Numbered from the stretch's first letter, positions 35,395 to 46,941 are shown. The stretch is DNA of 64,000 nucleotides from Ptiloglossa arizonensis (GCF_051014685.1 NC_135058.1:15688811-15752810); one strand, 5' to 3'. Notes: generated by a model from the sequence alone, not told the origin. A program made the numbers and translations.

Positions 35395-35530
35395 TGGCTA
35401 GGCTATTGTCCTCGTTGCGAGTCAGCCGCCGTGACTCGTTCGACGCGCGGTGTCGCCATTGGTCGAAGATGGTGACAAAGATCGACACCGGCCAATAGCA
35501 ACGATGCCAGCGAAGCTAGGTAGAACGTAA
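35395..35530. promoter_or_regulatory. Inverted CCAAT-box pair
   Basis: GCCATTGGTC near 35455 and GGCCAATAGC near 35490 are CCAAT boxes in opposite orientations about 35 bases apart. They are preceded by GAGTCAGCCGCCGTGACTC, a near-palindrome with AP-1-like arms. Such a layout is common in promoters. No transcript is linked. Confidence 0.25.
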
Positions 35531-36289
35531 TCTGGAGTGGGATGTATACTTATTAGCCTTCTTTTCGCGGAAGAACCGTACTACCGAACTAGAACGGTGT
35601 AAAAAGTGGGGACGTAAAAACTCATCCTTCCTCGCGAGTGGACGGTGCAAGTGACTCGACCCAGACACGTTTCGCGCGCGTCAGTAGCAACCCCTAACTA
35701 AAACGCAGCGCTTCGAACGCGATTCGTTGTATTTCGAGACGTAGAATCGCACGCAGAACACCCTGTACACCTACTTTGAACAGGGTCGAATCTATCCGTC
35801 GATCGAAACGTTGTATCGAGATCAGGTTCTGAATCGAGCCTATTTCCTCTTTGCGCGACAACTGTTTTATTTCCATTTTCCTTCTCCTTTTTCCGTTCGG
35901 TTTTGGTTTCGTTAGGGTGCAGTATAGATATCGACGAACAACTGGTATCGTTTACGGAATACGTTTACTCCAATCGGTAAAAGGAAGGAAACACACCCGA
36001 GCGATTCGCTCCACGGATCGAATGGTACAGATCGAATCGGTGTAGAACCGATTTCTCCTGGAGGATCGTTCGAAGGCCTTCTTCTCGAATCGTCGTGGAT
36101 TCGCGCGCGGCAGGGAGAATCCCCTCGATCGATCGGAGATTCGAGAAACGTCCAGTGACCACGGCTCGGGAATCCACGAGTCAAAGACGCCTCGAGGTGT
36201 CTTTATTCCGGCGGGAATCCGCGGTTAAGTCAGCGGTAACGACGCAGGTAGGCGCGACGCAAGCCGCTCACGGCCGTATCTAATAATCG
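35531..36289. other. Non-coding stretch, no gene recognised
   Basis: No repeat or supported exon. Overlapping Arg/Ser-rich frames only. Confidence 0.45.
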
Positions 36290-36540
36290 GTGTCACCTCG
36301 CCAGTTTAACGCGCGCTGAAATATTGTCGTTGCGAGTGCGTTACGGCCCGCTTAGAGATTACCGCGTGAGTCATTCGGCGCGAACGAGGCCCCGAGTCCG
36401 CCGCGCGGCGACGCGATATTACGAAATAAACCGATTACGAATAATTTATCGGGCGTTCGTTTATCAGAAACATCAGGAGCAACGGAAACCAGGGGCCCGG
36501 TTTATGAAACAATAAACGGCCCGTGGCGGCTCGATGTTAA
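36290..36540. promoter_or_regulatory. GC-rich island with homeodomain-type cores
   Basis: Contains AGAGATTACCGCG, GATATTACGAAATAAACCG, ATTACGAATAATTTATCGG, TTTATCAGAAACATCAGG and GTTTATGAAACAATAAACGG. This is a dense set of TTTAT/TAAT cores in CG-rich filler. Function inferred. Confidence 0.32.
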
Positions 36541-38484
36541 ACCTCTACGCTTTCGTTCTTTTCTCGTCCCGACTGCCGGGGGATTAACCAAATTTACAGG
36601 GTGAGTCGAAACGGGACGAAAAATATAGAGACACTTCGGATCGTCTTCGTATCCTCGGTATCAACCGGTGTTCGAGTATCGCGTCGTCAACACCGAGAAT
36701 CGTTGCAATCGCGATGCACGAAGAGATGATTTTTCCACGAAAGGATAACTCGAAAACGTGGAACGAGAAAATCGAGCTCGAAGATTTTTAGGGGACGCGA
36801 ACCATCGGGTGCATCGTTAACCCGTTTGCGCGATGCCAACTAGTTCTACTTGTGCCAATGCTTGTAAACATTGACAGTGATACGGTATTATCTACTTCCT
36901 GTCGTGCTCGCTATCTCCCAACTAGTTGGAACCAGTTATCGTCAATATTTACATACACCGGTACAAGTGGAATTAGCCAGTAATGGACAGACCAGCCGAG
37001 TCGTGCTCAACCGTGTACCCCGAGAACCTTCGAGGTCGATTTTCTCGAAAAAGAAGCTTCTCGCTGGAAAAAATGTTATTCTATTTTCTCGATTTATCTT
37101 TCCCTTGTTAATTATTACAGTCGCGATCGCACGGTTGTTCCGTTCTCGAGGGGAAGATCCATTGCATTGTCGAGTGTAAACAACCACCGTGATACACGCA
37201 TTCATCGTACAAGAGATTCGCGATGATAATTTAACGATATCGAAAAAATAATTATTCCTCTCTACGCCTGGTTCTTACACTCTTGCCGTACTTTTCCATT
37301 CTTCGTTAAAAAGTCTCGCGGTATCCCTCTTCGCGTCTGGTAAACGACAAAGAAATCTTTTCGACGAATATTCGTGGAAGGAGTCTACGGGGAAAGTTTG
37401 CTACGAATTTCTCTCGGTGGAAATTGCAAAATTCGCGTGGCTCGTCTCTCGACCTCTGTTGGCACGCGCCCGTTGCAACATGTCCCCGGAAGAATTCGAA
37501 TTTCAGCTTTCACCGCGGCGTCAGTGACATTTCCAGCGGACGGCTCATTAAGAGGCCGCGCGAGCGAGCGAGCGAGCGAGCGAGCAAGCGAGCGCTCCCC
37601 GACGATTAGAGCCGATCGATCCGATCGTTCCGTGTCCCCCGTCGAAGCAAATCGTTTCAACGGCCGGATAGATCCGCGACCGCGGGGCCCTGCCACGATC
37701 GACTGCCCCGATAAACGTTGAAAGTCGATCGCTACGAATCGATTACCCGGCTCCTGTCTGCCACGGCGTGCACGCCGCGCGACCGCACTTGTTCCTAGAC
37801 GCTGCTTCGAAGCTCTCGTCTCCGCGTCAAACTCGCGACATTTCGGCGATTAAAATATCTTACGAGGTAATCGACTCAATTAAAACATCGACCATCGACT
37901 CGTGACGTATCCATTTAAAGTATCCCGTCAATTTTACCGACCCGAATGTAACCGACAACGCGACGCAGATACCAGAAGCGATCGATCCTGGAAAAAATTG
38001 ATTCCAATTCGTTCGATGGTACCCAACGAACGAGAATAAGAATTTTATGATCTATCGAGAATATCTTTCGCGATTGGACACTGGATCAGAGGAGATCGAG
38101 GTCTGCTATAGGTCATACGTGGATACATCGTGGTACGTACTGTTACCTAGGCCTGTACAAGGAGTCGGTAGCGCTCTATCGAGGAACTTGTTCTCCATTA
38201 TCAATTAAAGCTTTCACATTCGGTCTCAATTCTTACCGTGATCGATTACTCGTTCGAACACTTACTAATTGCGATATCACCTTTTACTCGTCACCGGCAC
38301 TCCATCAGGATTCCTACCAAGAAGAGAAACTGTGTCCCCAAAAGAACGACTTTCGGTCGCTCTGGCTAACGACGAGTAACTACGCAAGTAGTAGATATTG
38401 AGAGACACTTCTTGAGATTACTCTTTGTTCGTTACGTACGTAAATTGTACAATATTTTAGCTTCGTTTACATAGAACTCTCTAC
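36541..38484. other. Non-coding stretch with a (GAGC)n repeat
   Basis: A tetranucleotide run of CGAG units occupies 37557-37595. TACAGGGTGAGTCGAAACG near 36597 resembles TACAGGGTGGTCCGAAACG near 2389. No gene is recognised. Confidence 0.45.
37557..37595. repeat. (CGAG)n microsatellite
   Basis: About nine CGAG units with one CAAG interruption. Confidence 0.95.
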
Positions 38485-38690
38485 AAACGACTCCAAAATT
38501 TACCTCTTGCTCCATGAAAATAGCAATTGGAAACTTTCAGGAATAATTCTTCGAAAATTAAAGACACCGATCGTGCGAACAAACGACTAGACGTTCTTCT
38601 TTCGCTAGAATCCTCTCCGAGTAAATACGTCTCCAAAACTTACCATTTATTCCATGGAAATAGCCATTTCACCGTCTACTTATTCCTCGT
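38485..38690. repeat. Two-copy tandem repeat, unit 140 bp
   Basis: CTCCAAAATTTACC at 38491 and CTCCAAAACTTACC at 38631 are each followed by TCCATG(A/G)AAATAGC and a short TTC-rich block. Diverged outside these landmarks. Confidence 0.65.
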
Positions 38691-40573
38691 GAGATTCTCT
38701 GTATCGTCAACTACACTCCCAGCCGAGTAAAAATACCAGCTCCGTCCGTACAGAAACTTCTCGGATCGAAGGAAGAGTTGAAAGTATCGTAAACGTTTTT
38801 TTCATCCTTTGTGGATTAAAATTTGCCAACTGGACACTGGTGTGCGGAAATCGCGCAGCCCCGTTTATCAAACCTGTTCACCGAACGACCATAGGCGTTC
38901 ACAGCACGCCGTGTATCATCCGATCGAACACCAGCGTCCGAGGTGCACGGTGTTGGATCAGTCGCGTCACAATTGAAACCGAATAATTGTCCAGGGAGCA
39001 AAGACACCGACTAATTACTCGAAGGACGATCGATCGCGAAAGGTAGTCCGGTATCGCGAACGCGACACAGAAAGAGGCCGGCATCCGGGATCTAGAAGTC
39101 GTGATCACGGATGGATCGTCTTACATAAACGCCATCCCGGAGGATGTCGTCCACGGCCGCTCGAGATCTGCATTTAACCGACGGGGTTAAATCGAATAAC
39201 CCCACGGCGGCGTTTCATTCAAGGGCACCGTGAAACGATCCCACACGATCTCCGCTTCTCTCTCGCGTGTTACCTGCAGCATCGTACTTTTTGCGCGCGC
39301 GCCTCATGACATATAGGCGAAGCGAATCGGCCATTTGGAAGCTCGATTAGTCGTTTATCTTGACCGTGGAGCTTCGAAAAATTCTACTCCGCTTCTCGTT
39401 CCCTGATGCACACTTTTACTCGCGCGATAAAACTTTGCTTCATTTGTGCCTCGATCGACTTAGCATTACGATTTTACGTTGTAGTGCTCCTCTCGGGGGT
39501 TTTTCTCGAAATGTTCTAACGTCCTTTCGCAAATTTTTTCGTCCAGAGGGTACTCTGATGATTATTTATTTTTTGTTTTTGTATATTTTTTGCGGCAGAG
39601 GTATTAAACATTGTTGCAATTATATTTTTGACTTTGCACTTGGAATACTGCATTTCCTGGTTACAATCGCGGCTTTCTACGCTCGATGTGTCGTCCATTA
39701 TTTCATACTGGACGTTGCGAGATAAGTGGCGGTTGTAATAATAGCTGATTCGCAATCCGTACGCGGTTATCGCGACAAAGGCTCTCGTTCTAACACCTCG
39801 TTGAACACGCCAAGTTTTCAATCAACGATGTACTTGGTCCGGAGAAATTGAATCGATCTCGAAACGTCCTTGAAAAAGTTAATTAAAATGCGAATGTCAC
39901 TCCTGCCCCGTAGAATTCTATCAAAGTGTAAAAGCCAGAGGGTGAAAATGTCGACAAGAGTCAGAATTTATCGTCGCGCGATAAGTGGTTACTTGAAAAA
40001 CACTCGCTCGTGACGATACAGCGAAAACAAAGGGAAATAAGCGATGTAGTTCCCACGATTGTGTCATTCCCCTTTTCAGTTGCACACCAACAATCGTACT
40101 TTAACGATACACGAAAGCGGTTGCATTATTCCCGAATAAACTTATCGATACAAGTTCCTTCAAAACCTGAGCAAATTATTGTACGAGAGGAACGTGAACA
40201 CGTGTGCGCGCATATGTGCAAAAGGGAAGAAACAAAGACACGAAGAAAAAGTTCCATCGTCGATAACGAACTCTATCCTACAAATAAAACGTTTAATAAT
40301 TAATATATTTGATCATTTAACGTTGCGTTTGTCGCGACCCATATAGAGTATTAAATTTTCAATTTTGGTACACAAAAGTTGCTCGTCGTTGTTCTAACCG
40401 ATCCATAGTGTAACACCATGAAATTTTGACCCACGTAACCAAGAATTTTTTTTTTATTCTACACGAAACGAATAAATTTTAATTTCAAGCGCAAAAGTAT
40501 TCTTTCGCGAGTGCTTCACCGAAGAAGTACCTTGATTTTTTCTCCCGCGATGAAAGGACATGTCTCTTTCCAA
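38691..40573. other. Non-coding stretch, no gene recognised
   Basis: Mixed sequence; the T-rich interval at 39540-39600 gives a hydrophobic chance frame. No supported gene. Confidence 0.45.
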
Positions 40574-40682
40574 TTCGAAGAAACAAATTTATTTCATTTC
40601 TGTTCGAAGGAATAAATTCGTTCCTCGTCCATCCGGAGAAACGGATTCGTTTCTTTTCCATTCGAAGAAACGAATTTCTAAG
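40574..40682. repeat. 29-bp minisatellite, about four copies
   Basis: TTCGAAGAAACAAATT, TTCGAAGGAATAAATT, TCCGGAGAAACGGATT and TTCGAAGAAACGAATT begin at 40574, 40603, 40632 and 40661. Spacing is exactly 29 throughout. Confidence 0.93.
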
Positions 40683-40859
40683 AGAAATTAAAAGCCGTGC
40701 GTAAATTGTGCGGTGGGATGATGAATCGGATCGACTCACCCACAAAGAATCAACAATAATTTGTCACTGTCGTTATTCGCGCATCACCTCGAGCGAAACT
40801 CGGCCAGGAAGGAGGATCGTAGCTGCGCGGAGAGTGTCCCGAACGACAAATCAAGGGGA

Positions 40860-41110
40860 CCGGTCGGTGGCGCGATAAATTACGCCCGGTAAGATCGATC
40901 GGATCGGGCCCGATGATTTACGTAAATCTCCCGGGCGTCGATCCAATCTAATCGATCCTGCCACTCGGGAGGGTTAATGCCGCGCGGCGAGATTAAATCG
41001 GCTCCGAAGGCGCGCGATTGAATACGGCGGGGGCTCCTCTCCTTGCTCGCGATACCGGCGTGTTTACGGTCGCGGGGCACCCGGGCAAACACGCAAAATT
41101 CCTAACGGCT
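40860..41110. promoter_or_regulatory. GC-rich island with a PAR-bZIP-type palindrome
   Basis: GATTTACGTAAATC at 40915-40928 is a perfect 14-bp palindrome containing TTACGTAA, the core of PAR-bZIP and C/EBP-type sites (Vrille, Pdp1). Nearby cores are CGATAAATTACG, TCTAATCGATCC, GGTTAATGCC and GAGATTAAATCGG. Function is inferred from the motif. Confidence 0.38.
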
Positions 41111-41655
41111 AAATTTGCAACTCGTCACGGCCGAATTTGCAAATCACCGGGACCGAAAGGGGATCATTAGAGAGATCGGGGAGCGAGCAACCGCGCCCGG
41201 TAAGAACCGAGATCACCGGCCCGCCCGTACCTATTCCTTTATTTTCCTTTTACTTTACTCGGTTTATCATTATACCTGGCACGCCAACCGACGGACGCTA
41301 CGTACGCACGATAACCTGCCAGCTTCGTCCCGGTTAATACGTCGCCAGGAGCGTCCTTCTCCTCCCCGAAGAACCGTCCGCTACGGAGATAATGTAGCAG
41401 CGACGGAGGGACAGGTTAAATACGAGGAGTCCGTCGTTGATACAATAAATGTATTTAAAACGAACCCGGCACGTCGATGTAACAAAGTATCGCGTTCTCG
41501 GTTGTCAGCCGGAGCTCTTTTTTCGCGATCGAGCCGAGTAGAGAATCTAACACCGACTTTGAACGTTTTCGAGAACGAGAGACGGTTTTCCAAGTGAAAG
41601 ATCATTTAAGACTGCCTCCGTATCACCGTGTCTCGTACGAGCCAATCGACGACAT
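41111..41655. other. Non-coding stretch, no gene recognised
   Basis: GC-rich on the left. A 160-codon plus frame (41115-41597) is Arg-rich and not called. Confidence 0.45.
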
Positions 41656-41885
41656 CGAACCGCGACTCTGTCCAACTTTGAACCGCTGTAATTCTCATCG
41701 ACTTCAACTACCCGAGTCTAATCTCAACTTTGATCGTATGACTCCAATCTTAACTCCGATCACCCGACTCTGATATTAACTACGACCGCTTAACTCTGAC
41801 TACGTAACTCCAACCTTAACTCCAGCCAGCTCCGATCGATTCTGTCCAATGACGTAACTCTAATCGGATTCGAATGTGCATCCGG
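41656..41885. repeat. Degenerate AACTCC/AACTCTGA repeat
   Basis: CTTAACTCCGATCA, CTTAACTCTGACTA, CTTAACTCCAGCCA and similar strings recur at irregular spacing of about 24-40 bases. Old and diverged. Confidence 0.4.
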
Positions 41886-42479
41886 CCAATTCATACCCCG
41901 ACTTTGGCCAACCAACGTTAATTTACACCTCGACTGAATCGCACTGTACATCGTTCGCTTCGACTGTCTGCAAATTAGACTTGGATCGACTTTGAAGAAC
42001 TTCGATCCAAGTCTTACGTATTACCAATAATAATACTATAACGTATCACTGGTACGTGTTCTTACTATTCGAAGACTTTGAAGAACCTCGACCTCTAGTT
42101 CTCATTCGGAAGGACTCGAAGAGATCCTCGTGGACTCTGACCGAGTACGCGTACCTAAACCAGCTTCTAACTCGATTCTGTCCACATCCGAGCGAACACG
42201 AACGCGTTTGTCCGACTCCGATCGATTAACTCAAACTCGGCGAGCAAGTATACCGAAACACAGCTGCAACAAAGAAAGCAGCTCGAGCGAGGAAGGTGAC
42301 GAAAGAAAGAAAGCAAAAGCGAGGAGGACGTCCGAGAAGACAGGCGACGATAAAGCGAGAAGCGGGACGAAAAGGAAGAAAAGGAAAGGAATGGAGACGA
42401 AGCGAAGGTAGAGAAGAAAGAGAGGATGTCCTAATAGATTATTAATTTACACGTCGACTCTGTAGAACGACGAAGGATG

Positions 42480-42665
42480 ATGGTGGCGGTGTCTGGTGGG
42501 GCGCCGGCACACCTGTCCCGAACCCGTCCCGCTTGATTATCTTGCATTATGCAAAATGCGTTTTTTATCGTGCCGCAACCCCGTAATAAACGGTTGTCCA
42601 GGGAACGGTTGACATAATGCCTCGGCTATTACGGCCGGAATTGAGCCCTTTCCGCCTCTCGTTGC
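42480..42665. promoter_or_regulatory. GC-rich island with E-box and octamer-like cores
   Basis: Contains GCACACCTGTCC (a CACCTG Snail/E-box), CTTGATTATCTTGCATTATGC, ATGCAAAATGCG (octamer-like), TTTTTTATCG, CCGTAATAAACGG and GACATAATGCC. Function inferred. Confidence 0.32.
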
Positions 42666-44564
42666 CCGTTCTCCTGGCGATGCGTTCAAGGTGTCGCGAC
42701 ACGTACAACGTTTCATCCTCTCGATCGCGTTTCACCGACGTTGATCGCTACCTCGTTTAAATCGAGCGAGTCGCGCGCCGCCGCCGACTCGATTTCAATT
42801 TGTCCCTCGTTAAAAGTAATCTTCGCCCTGGTAAGTAACCACGGAAGTAAGCTGCGGCGAGATCCAGATCCATCGGCGACACTGCTCTTTTTACGACCAG
42901 GTTCTGCAGATGCGCCAGGGACTTAAAAGGGAACGGTACTTTTACGAGTGGGTTTCTCTGTCCTCGTCCGATCGAAGAAACCGACACCGGTTATCGGAAT
43001 CGAAGAGTCCCCTCGACTCTACGTTACTCCGTAGCTTTTCGTGGAATCGAGTTGGATCGTTTTAGATCGCGTCTGGATCAGGTTTACCTAATTATTCTTT
43101 ACGGAGAATAATCGTAACAGAGGATTCTGTTCAGAAATAACGACGAGGGAGAAATTTCACTCGCTTACTCGTATCTAATAAAATGTCGTAACTCGTTTAC
43201 GAGATACCTCGAGAAAGTGTTTATACAGTAACGTCTCGGGTATCGATAAAATTTATCGCTCGGACACTCGATCAAGAGTCGTTCAGTGTCGTTGCGTTCG
43301 TATTACTGTGTTTCTTCGTCCCGTAGTCCGTTTCTTGTCTTTCCGAGTACGACCAGTTTCTAGAAAAAATTCTCTACTCGTGTTTCACGCATTGACAATC
43401 GCCGGTTCGGATTTGCTCGACATCGTGCGATACACTATTGTATAATTTTCTCCAAGTAACGGAATAGACTTTCTGTGTTCTTACCGGTACACATCGTGTC
43501 GGAAAGCAAGTACCCTGAATAATATTTGGAAAGTCTGGTATCGCGGTACTTTTTTCACTTCTAACCCGACATCGTTTCGACACGGGTTCCATTGTTGCGC
43601 GTTCCGGTAACCATTGGCACAGCTCCCGAATGAACATTAATAACTTCCAGCTGCAAGGAAGGTTTACGTCTCGTGGCATCTGGTTACCAGATGCAGACAC
43701 TATCTCTCGTGGACAATAATTTGTATTTTGAAGCATTGGACCCCGGTTTTATGGCCCTAGCGGTTCCCGTTAGGCTCCCGAGGTTAGCAATTTGATACCC
43801 TTTCGCCCTCACTTTCGGAACGCACTGGTCAACGCCTCCGAGAAAGGTGACTCAGAGTCACCCACTCGAACAAAATATACGAACTTTCGAACTTAGATAC
43901 TCGCGTCGCGTTTACGAAAGGATCCAATTTCGTAAGTTCGAGTGAGTCAACCCCAACGGTCGACACCTACGAGTTCGATCTCTGGATCAGATTCGGTGAT
44001 CGTCTCTTGCTCGAAAAAAAGAAACCTCGCGCAACGCAAATTGAATACTGTGTTAGTACGAAGAGTTCAATAACTCTTGATATTCACGGATAAATGAATA
44101 TTACAAAGAGCGAGACGAAACGAAGCAAAATCCTTTTATACACACTCAGTTTACACTGTAGAGAAAAGGAAGATTCCAAGTACGTTCGACAGGAATCGAA
44201 AGACACATTAATTGGGTATTGGTTAATGATCCTGGGTGTCTATAGGGCGGCCGCGAAGAAAGGAGGAGCACGGTGGTGAAACGCGTTGCTGGCGCGGCAC
44301 GTAGGCCCCCTCCCCTCCCCTCCTTCCCTCCCTCCGTGTCTTCCTACGCGGCTCTCGCACGCCCACCTGGGTAAGCGTTGAATTTATCGCGTTATTAATC
44401 TACGGGCGAGCATCGAGTCGGGCCGCGAGGCCACGATGGATGACGACGAATTTACGCGGTGCGCGAGGAACTTCGCGCTATGCGAGTCCGCGGGGCAGCC
44501 CCGTCCTTTGGCCAGCCGCGCGATGAAGTCGTCGTGAAAAATCCTCTGCCGGTTTCACGGCTCG
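42666..44564. other. Non-coding stretch with one weak exon-like block
   Basis: CGCCCTG|GTAAGT at 42831 is a strong donor preceded by an open plus frame (SESRAAADSISICPSLKVIF). The upstream acceptor is weak. A C/T-rich tract lies at 44310-44335. No gene is called. Confidence 0.35.
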
Positions 44565-45203
44565 ATGGCTCCGCGTGGGTACCACGACGGGAACTCGGAT
44601 CGAGAAAGAATCGAGGGTAAAGATGTTATCGGGTTGGGCGATGAATCGTCAAAGCGACTCATTCCGCGGGGATAACAAACGAAACGAATTTTACGAAGCA
44701 CTGGAAACGCGAATAGAAACTCAGTACAGTTGGGCTCGGTAGAGTTTGGGGACTTGGAACAGGGATTAGGGAGAATCGAGGAGAAAATTGACGTTGGTAA
44801 TAACGGTAATATTTTTATTGTACCAAGAGAACAAGAATTTACAACGCGGTATCGTACGAAGAAAGTGAGATTGAGTCTAGAAGCGATACAATGCGAGGTA
44901 ACCTTGAACAGCGTAACGAGCAACGCGAAATAGATCGTCTTCAGTGCCATCTAGCGGAGAATGTTCGAAGCGATTCTTCCGAGCGACGTTTGGAGGGTGC
45001 GCATATTTTTAGGTTATACGATGCATCGGGAGAAATATTGCTCTTTGGGAATAGTAAATGAGAATCATGGCCAATCTTCGAATACAGCGCATGGGTTTCA
45101 AATGCGAAACGTATTTTTGTTTTTGGAAAATTTCAAGGGGAATGGAGTCGATTTGGGAGCTCGCGAGTCTGTACTTCGACCCGGAACGATCGTGCACGAT
45201 TAA
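44565..45203 (+). pseudogene. Protein-like frame broken by three stops
   Basis: One plus frame reads protein-like sequence over 213 codons with only three stops (44673, 44931, 44952). Segment 1 starts at an ATG and reads MAPRGYHDGNSDRERIEG, with a possible donor GAGG|GTAAAG. Segment 2 reads GLGRIEEKIDVGNNGNIF. Segment 3 starts at an ATG (44961, A at -3) and reads MFEAILPSDVWRV, ending RPGTIVHD. Composition is balanced and G-first, unlike nearby chance frames. It may be a decayed coding sequence, exons separated by short introns, or chance in purine-rich DNA. An antisense frame (44555-44950, 131 codons) is also open. No domain is recognised. Confidence 0.18.
44944..44957 (-). promoter_or_regulatory. 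CTCF-like site
   Basis: The minus strand reads CCGCTAGATGGCAC, which fits the conserved CTCF core CCNSYAGRKGGCRS at every position. CTCF is present in most insects and marks insulators and domain borders. A single strong match in one window is suggestive, not proof. Confidence 0.45.
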
Positions 45204-46581
45204 GATTTATTTTACTCTAACTTTAAATTTAATTCGGTATCCGAGTAACTTTGATCCTTCGTTGCTATTCTTTTCCACGAAGTTTTCGTTCCACGTGGAT
45301 AATCTCGAATTTTTGAATCAAATTCGGTAAGAGTACCTTTCTCGTACCCAAGAACGGGGAACGAACACGGGCTGGTTATATCACCGTAAGAAAGACGTAA
45401 CGGCGAACGTTGGAGAAGGAAAACGCACGTGCATCGATCGGTCTACGCGTTCTTGTTAGACGTCTATGCGGAATATAGACACGCTTTAACGACAAGCGTT
45501 TACCCGGCAAACGAGAGTACCGGTATTCTTAAAACAATCGTGAGAGTTTATCGTAATGCGCGGGTTCGCGTCAGATCGCACAACAATGGACACTACAGTC
45601 ATCAATTTTCTTCAAACGTGTAGCGTTTATTGACAGCCTCGAGAAACCAACTCTCGCGGCAAGTTTCAATCTCCCGGCTGGACCAGCTCCTAAGATGCTA
45701 AATGTTAAAGCGTTGCGGAGCTCTTTGATATTTACGCTCTACTTCGAGATATTCGTATCCTTTCTTGAGTCGAAAGGATGCACACTCCGGCAACGCGTGA
45801 CTAATGGTAATTATCCTTAATGTAAATAACGTAGCGAGAAGAATAGTCGGCCGATCGCTCGTTGGATCGGGATTTTAATAGATCTTTTGTTCGCTGGGCC
45901 CCTTCTAAGTTGCTTCTCGAGCATCGGTGAAGTCAAAGAAAACTTGTTCTTTTAAAGTGTCACGTGTGAATAGTTCTGCCAGTTGCGTTACTTCTCTATC
46001 GAGTCTATACTTTGTAGTTTCGCAACGCGTTACTCGGTATACTTCGATCGATCGTTGCACCGTTCGAAGTAACAGGAAAAAACGAATAATACCCAAATTA
46101 CGATAATACGGCAGCGCCTCGCGCAGTATTCGAAACTCCGAACCGTTGATTATCGAGACGCGAAGCACGGGTAGAGAATTTCCGTTTTCCCATTTTCTCA
46201 GTCATCGAGTCGAAGAAACGCAAATTGCAAACATCTCTGCGCACCCTGTGAAAAAAATAGCGGAATTTGATCTCCCAGCGAGACATTGGCGCAGAAATTA
46301 CGTTCACTCGCGGGAGCTTACCATTGATACGTTCACCGGAGCTTACACAGGCCGGTTCGTTTTTCCAGGGATCGTGGCACTGGTGGACGCAACTGTTACC
46401 GCATTTCACTCGTTACCGGCGTTGCTCAACGAGCACCGGCCCCGAGTAGCGTTACAAATTATACTCCGCTAATGTAATCCACCGTTTGATCACAGTCAAC
46501 TTGACCTAACCCCATCGATCAAACGCGAAACTCGTCGTAACCGTCTTTTCCCAGTGGTTCTGCGACACGCGTAACCCAGTT
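45204..46581. other. Non-coding stretch, no gene recognised
   Basis: A 90-codon ATG frame (45058-45330) overlaps the left edge and is Phe-rich; it conflicts with the frame above. The rest shows no repeat or exon. Confidence 0.4.
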
Positions 46582-46941
46582 CTAGCCAAATCGGAACGGA
46601 ACTCCCGATAAGTAAACGTTCGGCGTTCCTTGGTCCGCTTTTGGAGCCTCAAAGGGATCGAAATCGACGTCGGGGACTTCAATTTCCCCCGGTTCGCTCT
46701 TTGAGAAGTCGGAATTTCCCGATGCTTCCTCCTTCTCGCGTTCCCCTCTCCCAGCAGTATCGTTACGATGGTGGCTCGCGTTCGCGTTCGCGTTCGCGCT
46801 CGCGCACGCAATCTCGAGGACGGTCGCGAGAGCGGAGTCGAGCAGAGTCGAGTGGAAGGAAGGCGAGGCGAATGGATGTATGCACGGTATACGTGGAGCC
46901 ACTCGCGGCCAGGGGCGATTAAAGAAAGCGACACGCCGCAT
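46582..46941 (-). CDS. Candidate 119-codon ORF ending in FRFG
   Basis: A minus-strand ATG at 46941 opens 119 codons to a TAG at 46582-46584. The N-terminal half is partly set by a GCGTTC hexamer repeat (ANANANA) and contains a hydrophobic stretch (TLLDSALATVLEIACASA). The C-terminal half is acidic and balanced, reading SGNSDFSKSEPGEIEVPDV and ending VYLSGVPFRFG-stop. First codon positions in this half are rich in G, as in real coding sequence. The terminal RFG resembles the amidation signal of RFamide peptides, but there is no dibasic site before it and no clean N-terminal signal peptide. A polypyrimidine-AG (GACCGTCCTCGAG) inside could make this a second exon. Plus-strand frames overlap it. 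No family is recognised. Confidence 0.24.
   Translation of the reverse strand: MRRVAFFNRPWPRVAPRIPCIHPFASPSFHSTLLDSALATVLEIACASANANANASHHRNDTAGRGEREKEEASGNSDFSKSEPGEIEVPDVDFDPFEAPKADQGTPNVYLSGVPFRFG
46776..46802. repeat. (GCGTTC)n hexanucleotide repeat
   Basis: GCGTTCGCGTTCGCGTTCGC and a GCGCTC variant. It encodes SR, VR or FA dipeptides on the plus strand and AN, RE or TR on the minus strand, which inflates open frames here. Confidence 0.92.

Noticed and set aside
36871..37179. 102-codon frame with a signal-peptide-like start
   Set aside because: It begins at TTG, not ATG, and has no upstream exon support.
39360..39725. 121-codon hydrophobic frame
   Set aside because: The hydrophobic segments come from a T-rich stretch, the start is not ATG, and no membrane-protein family is recognisable.
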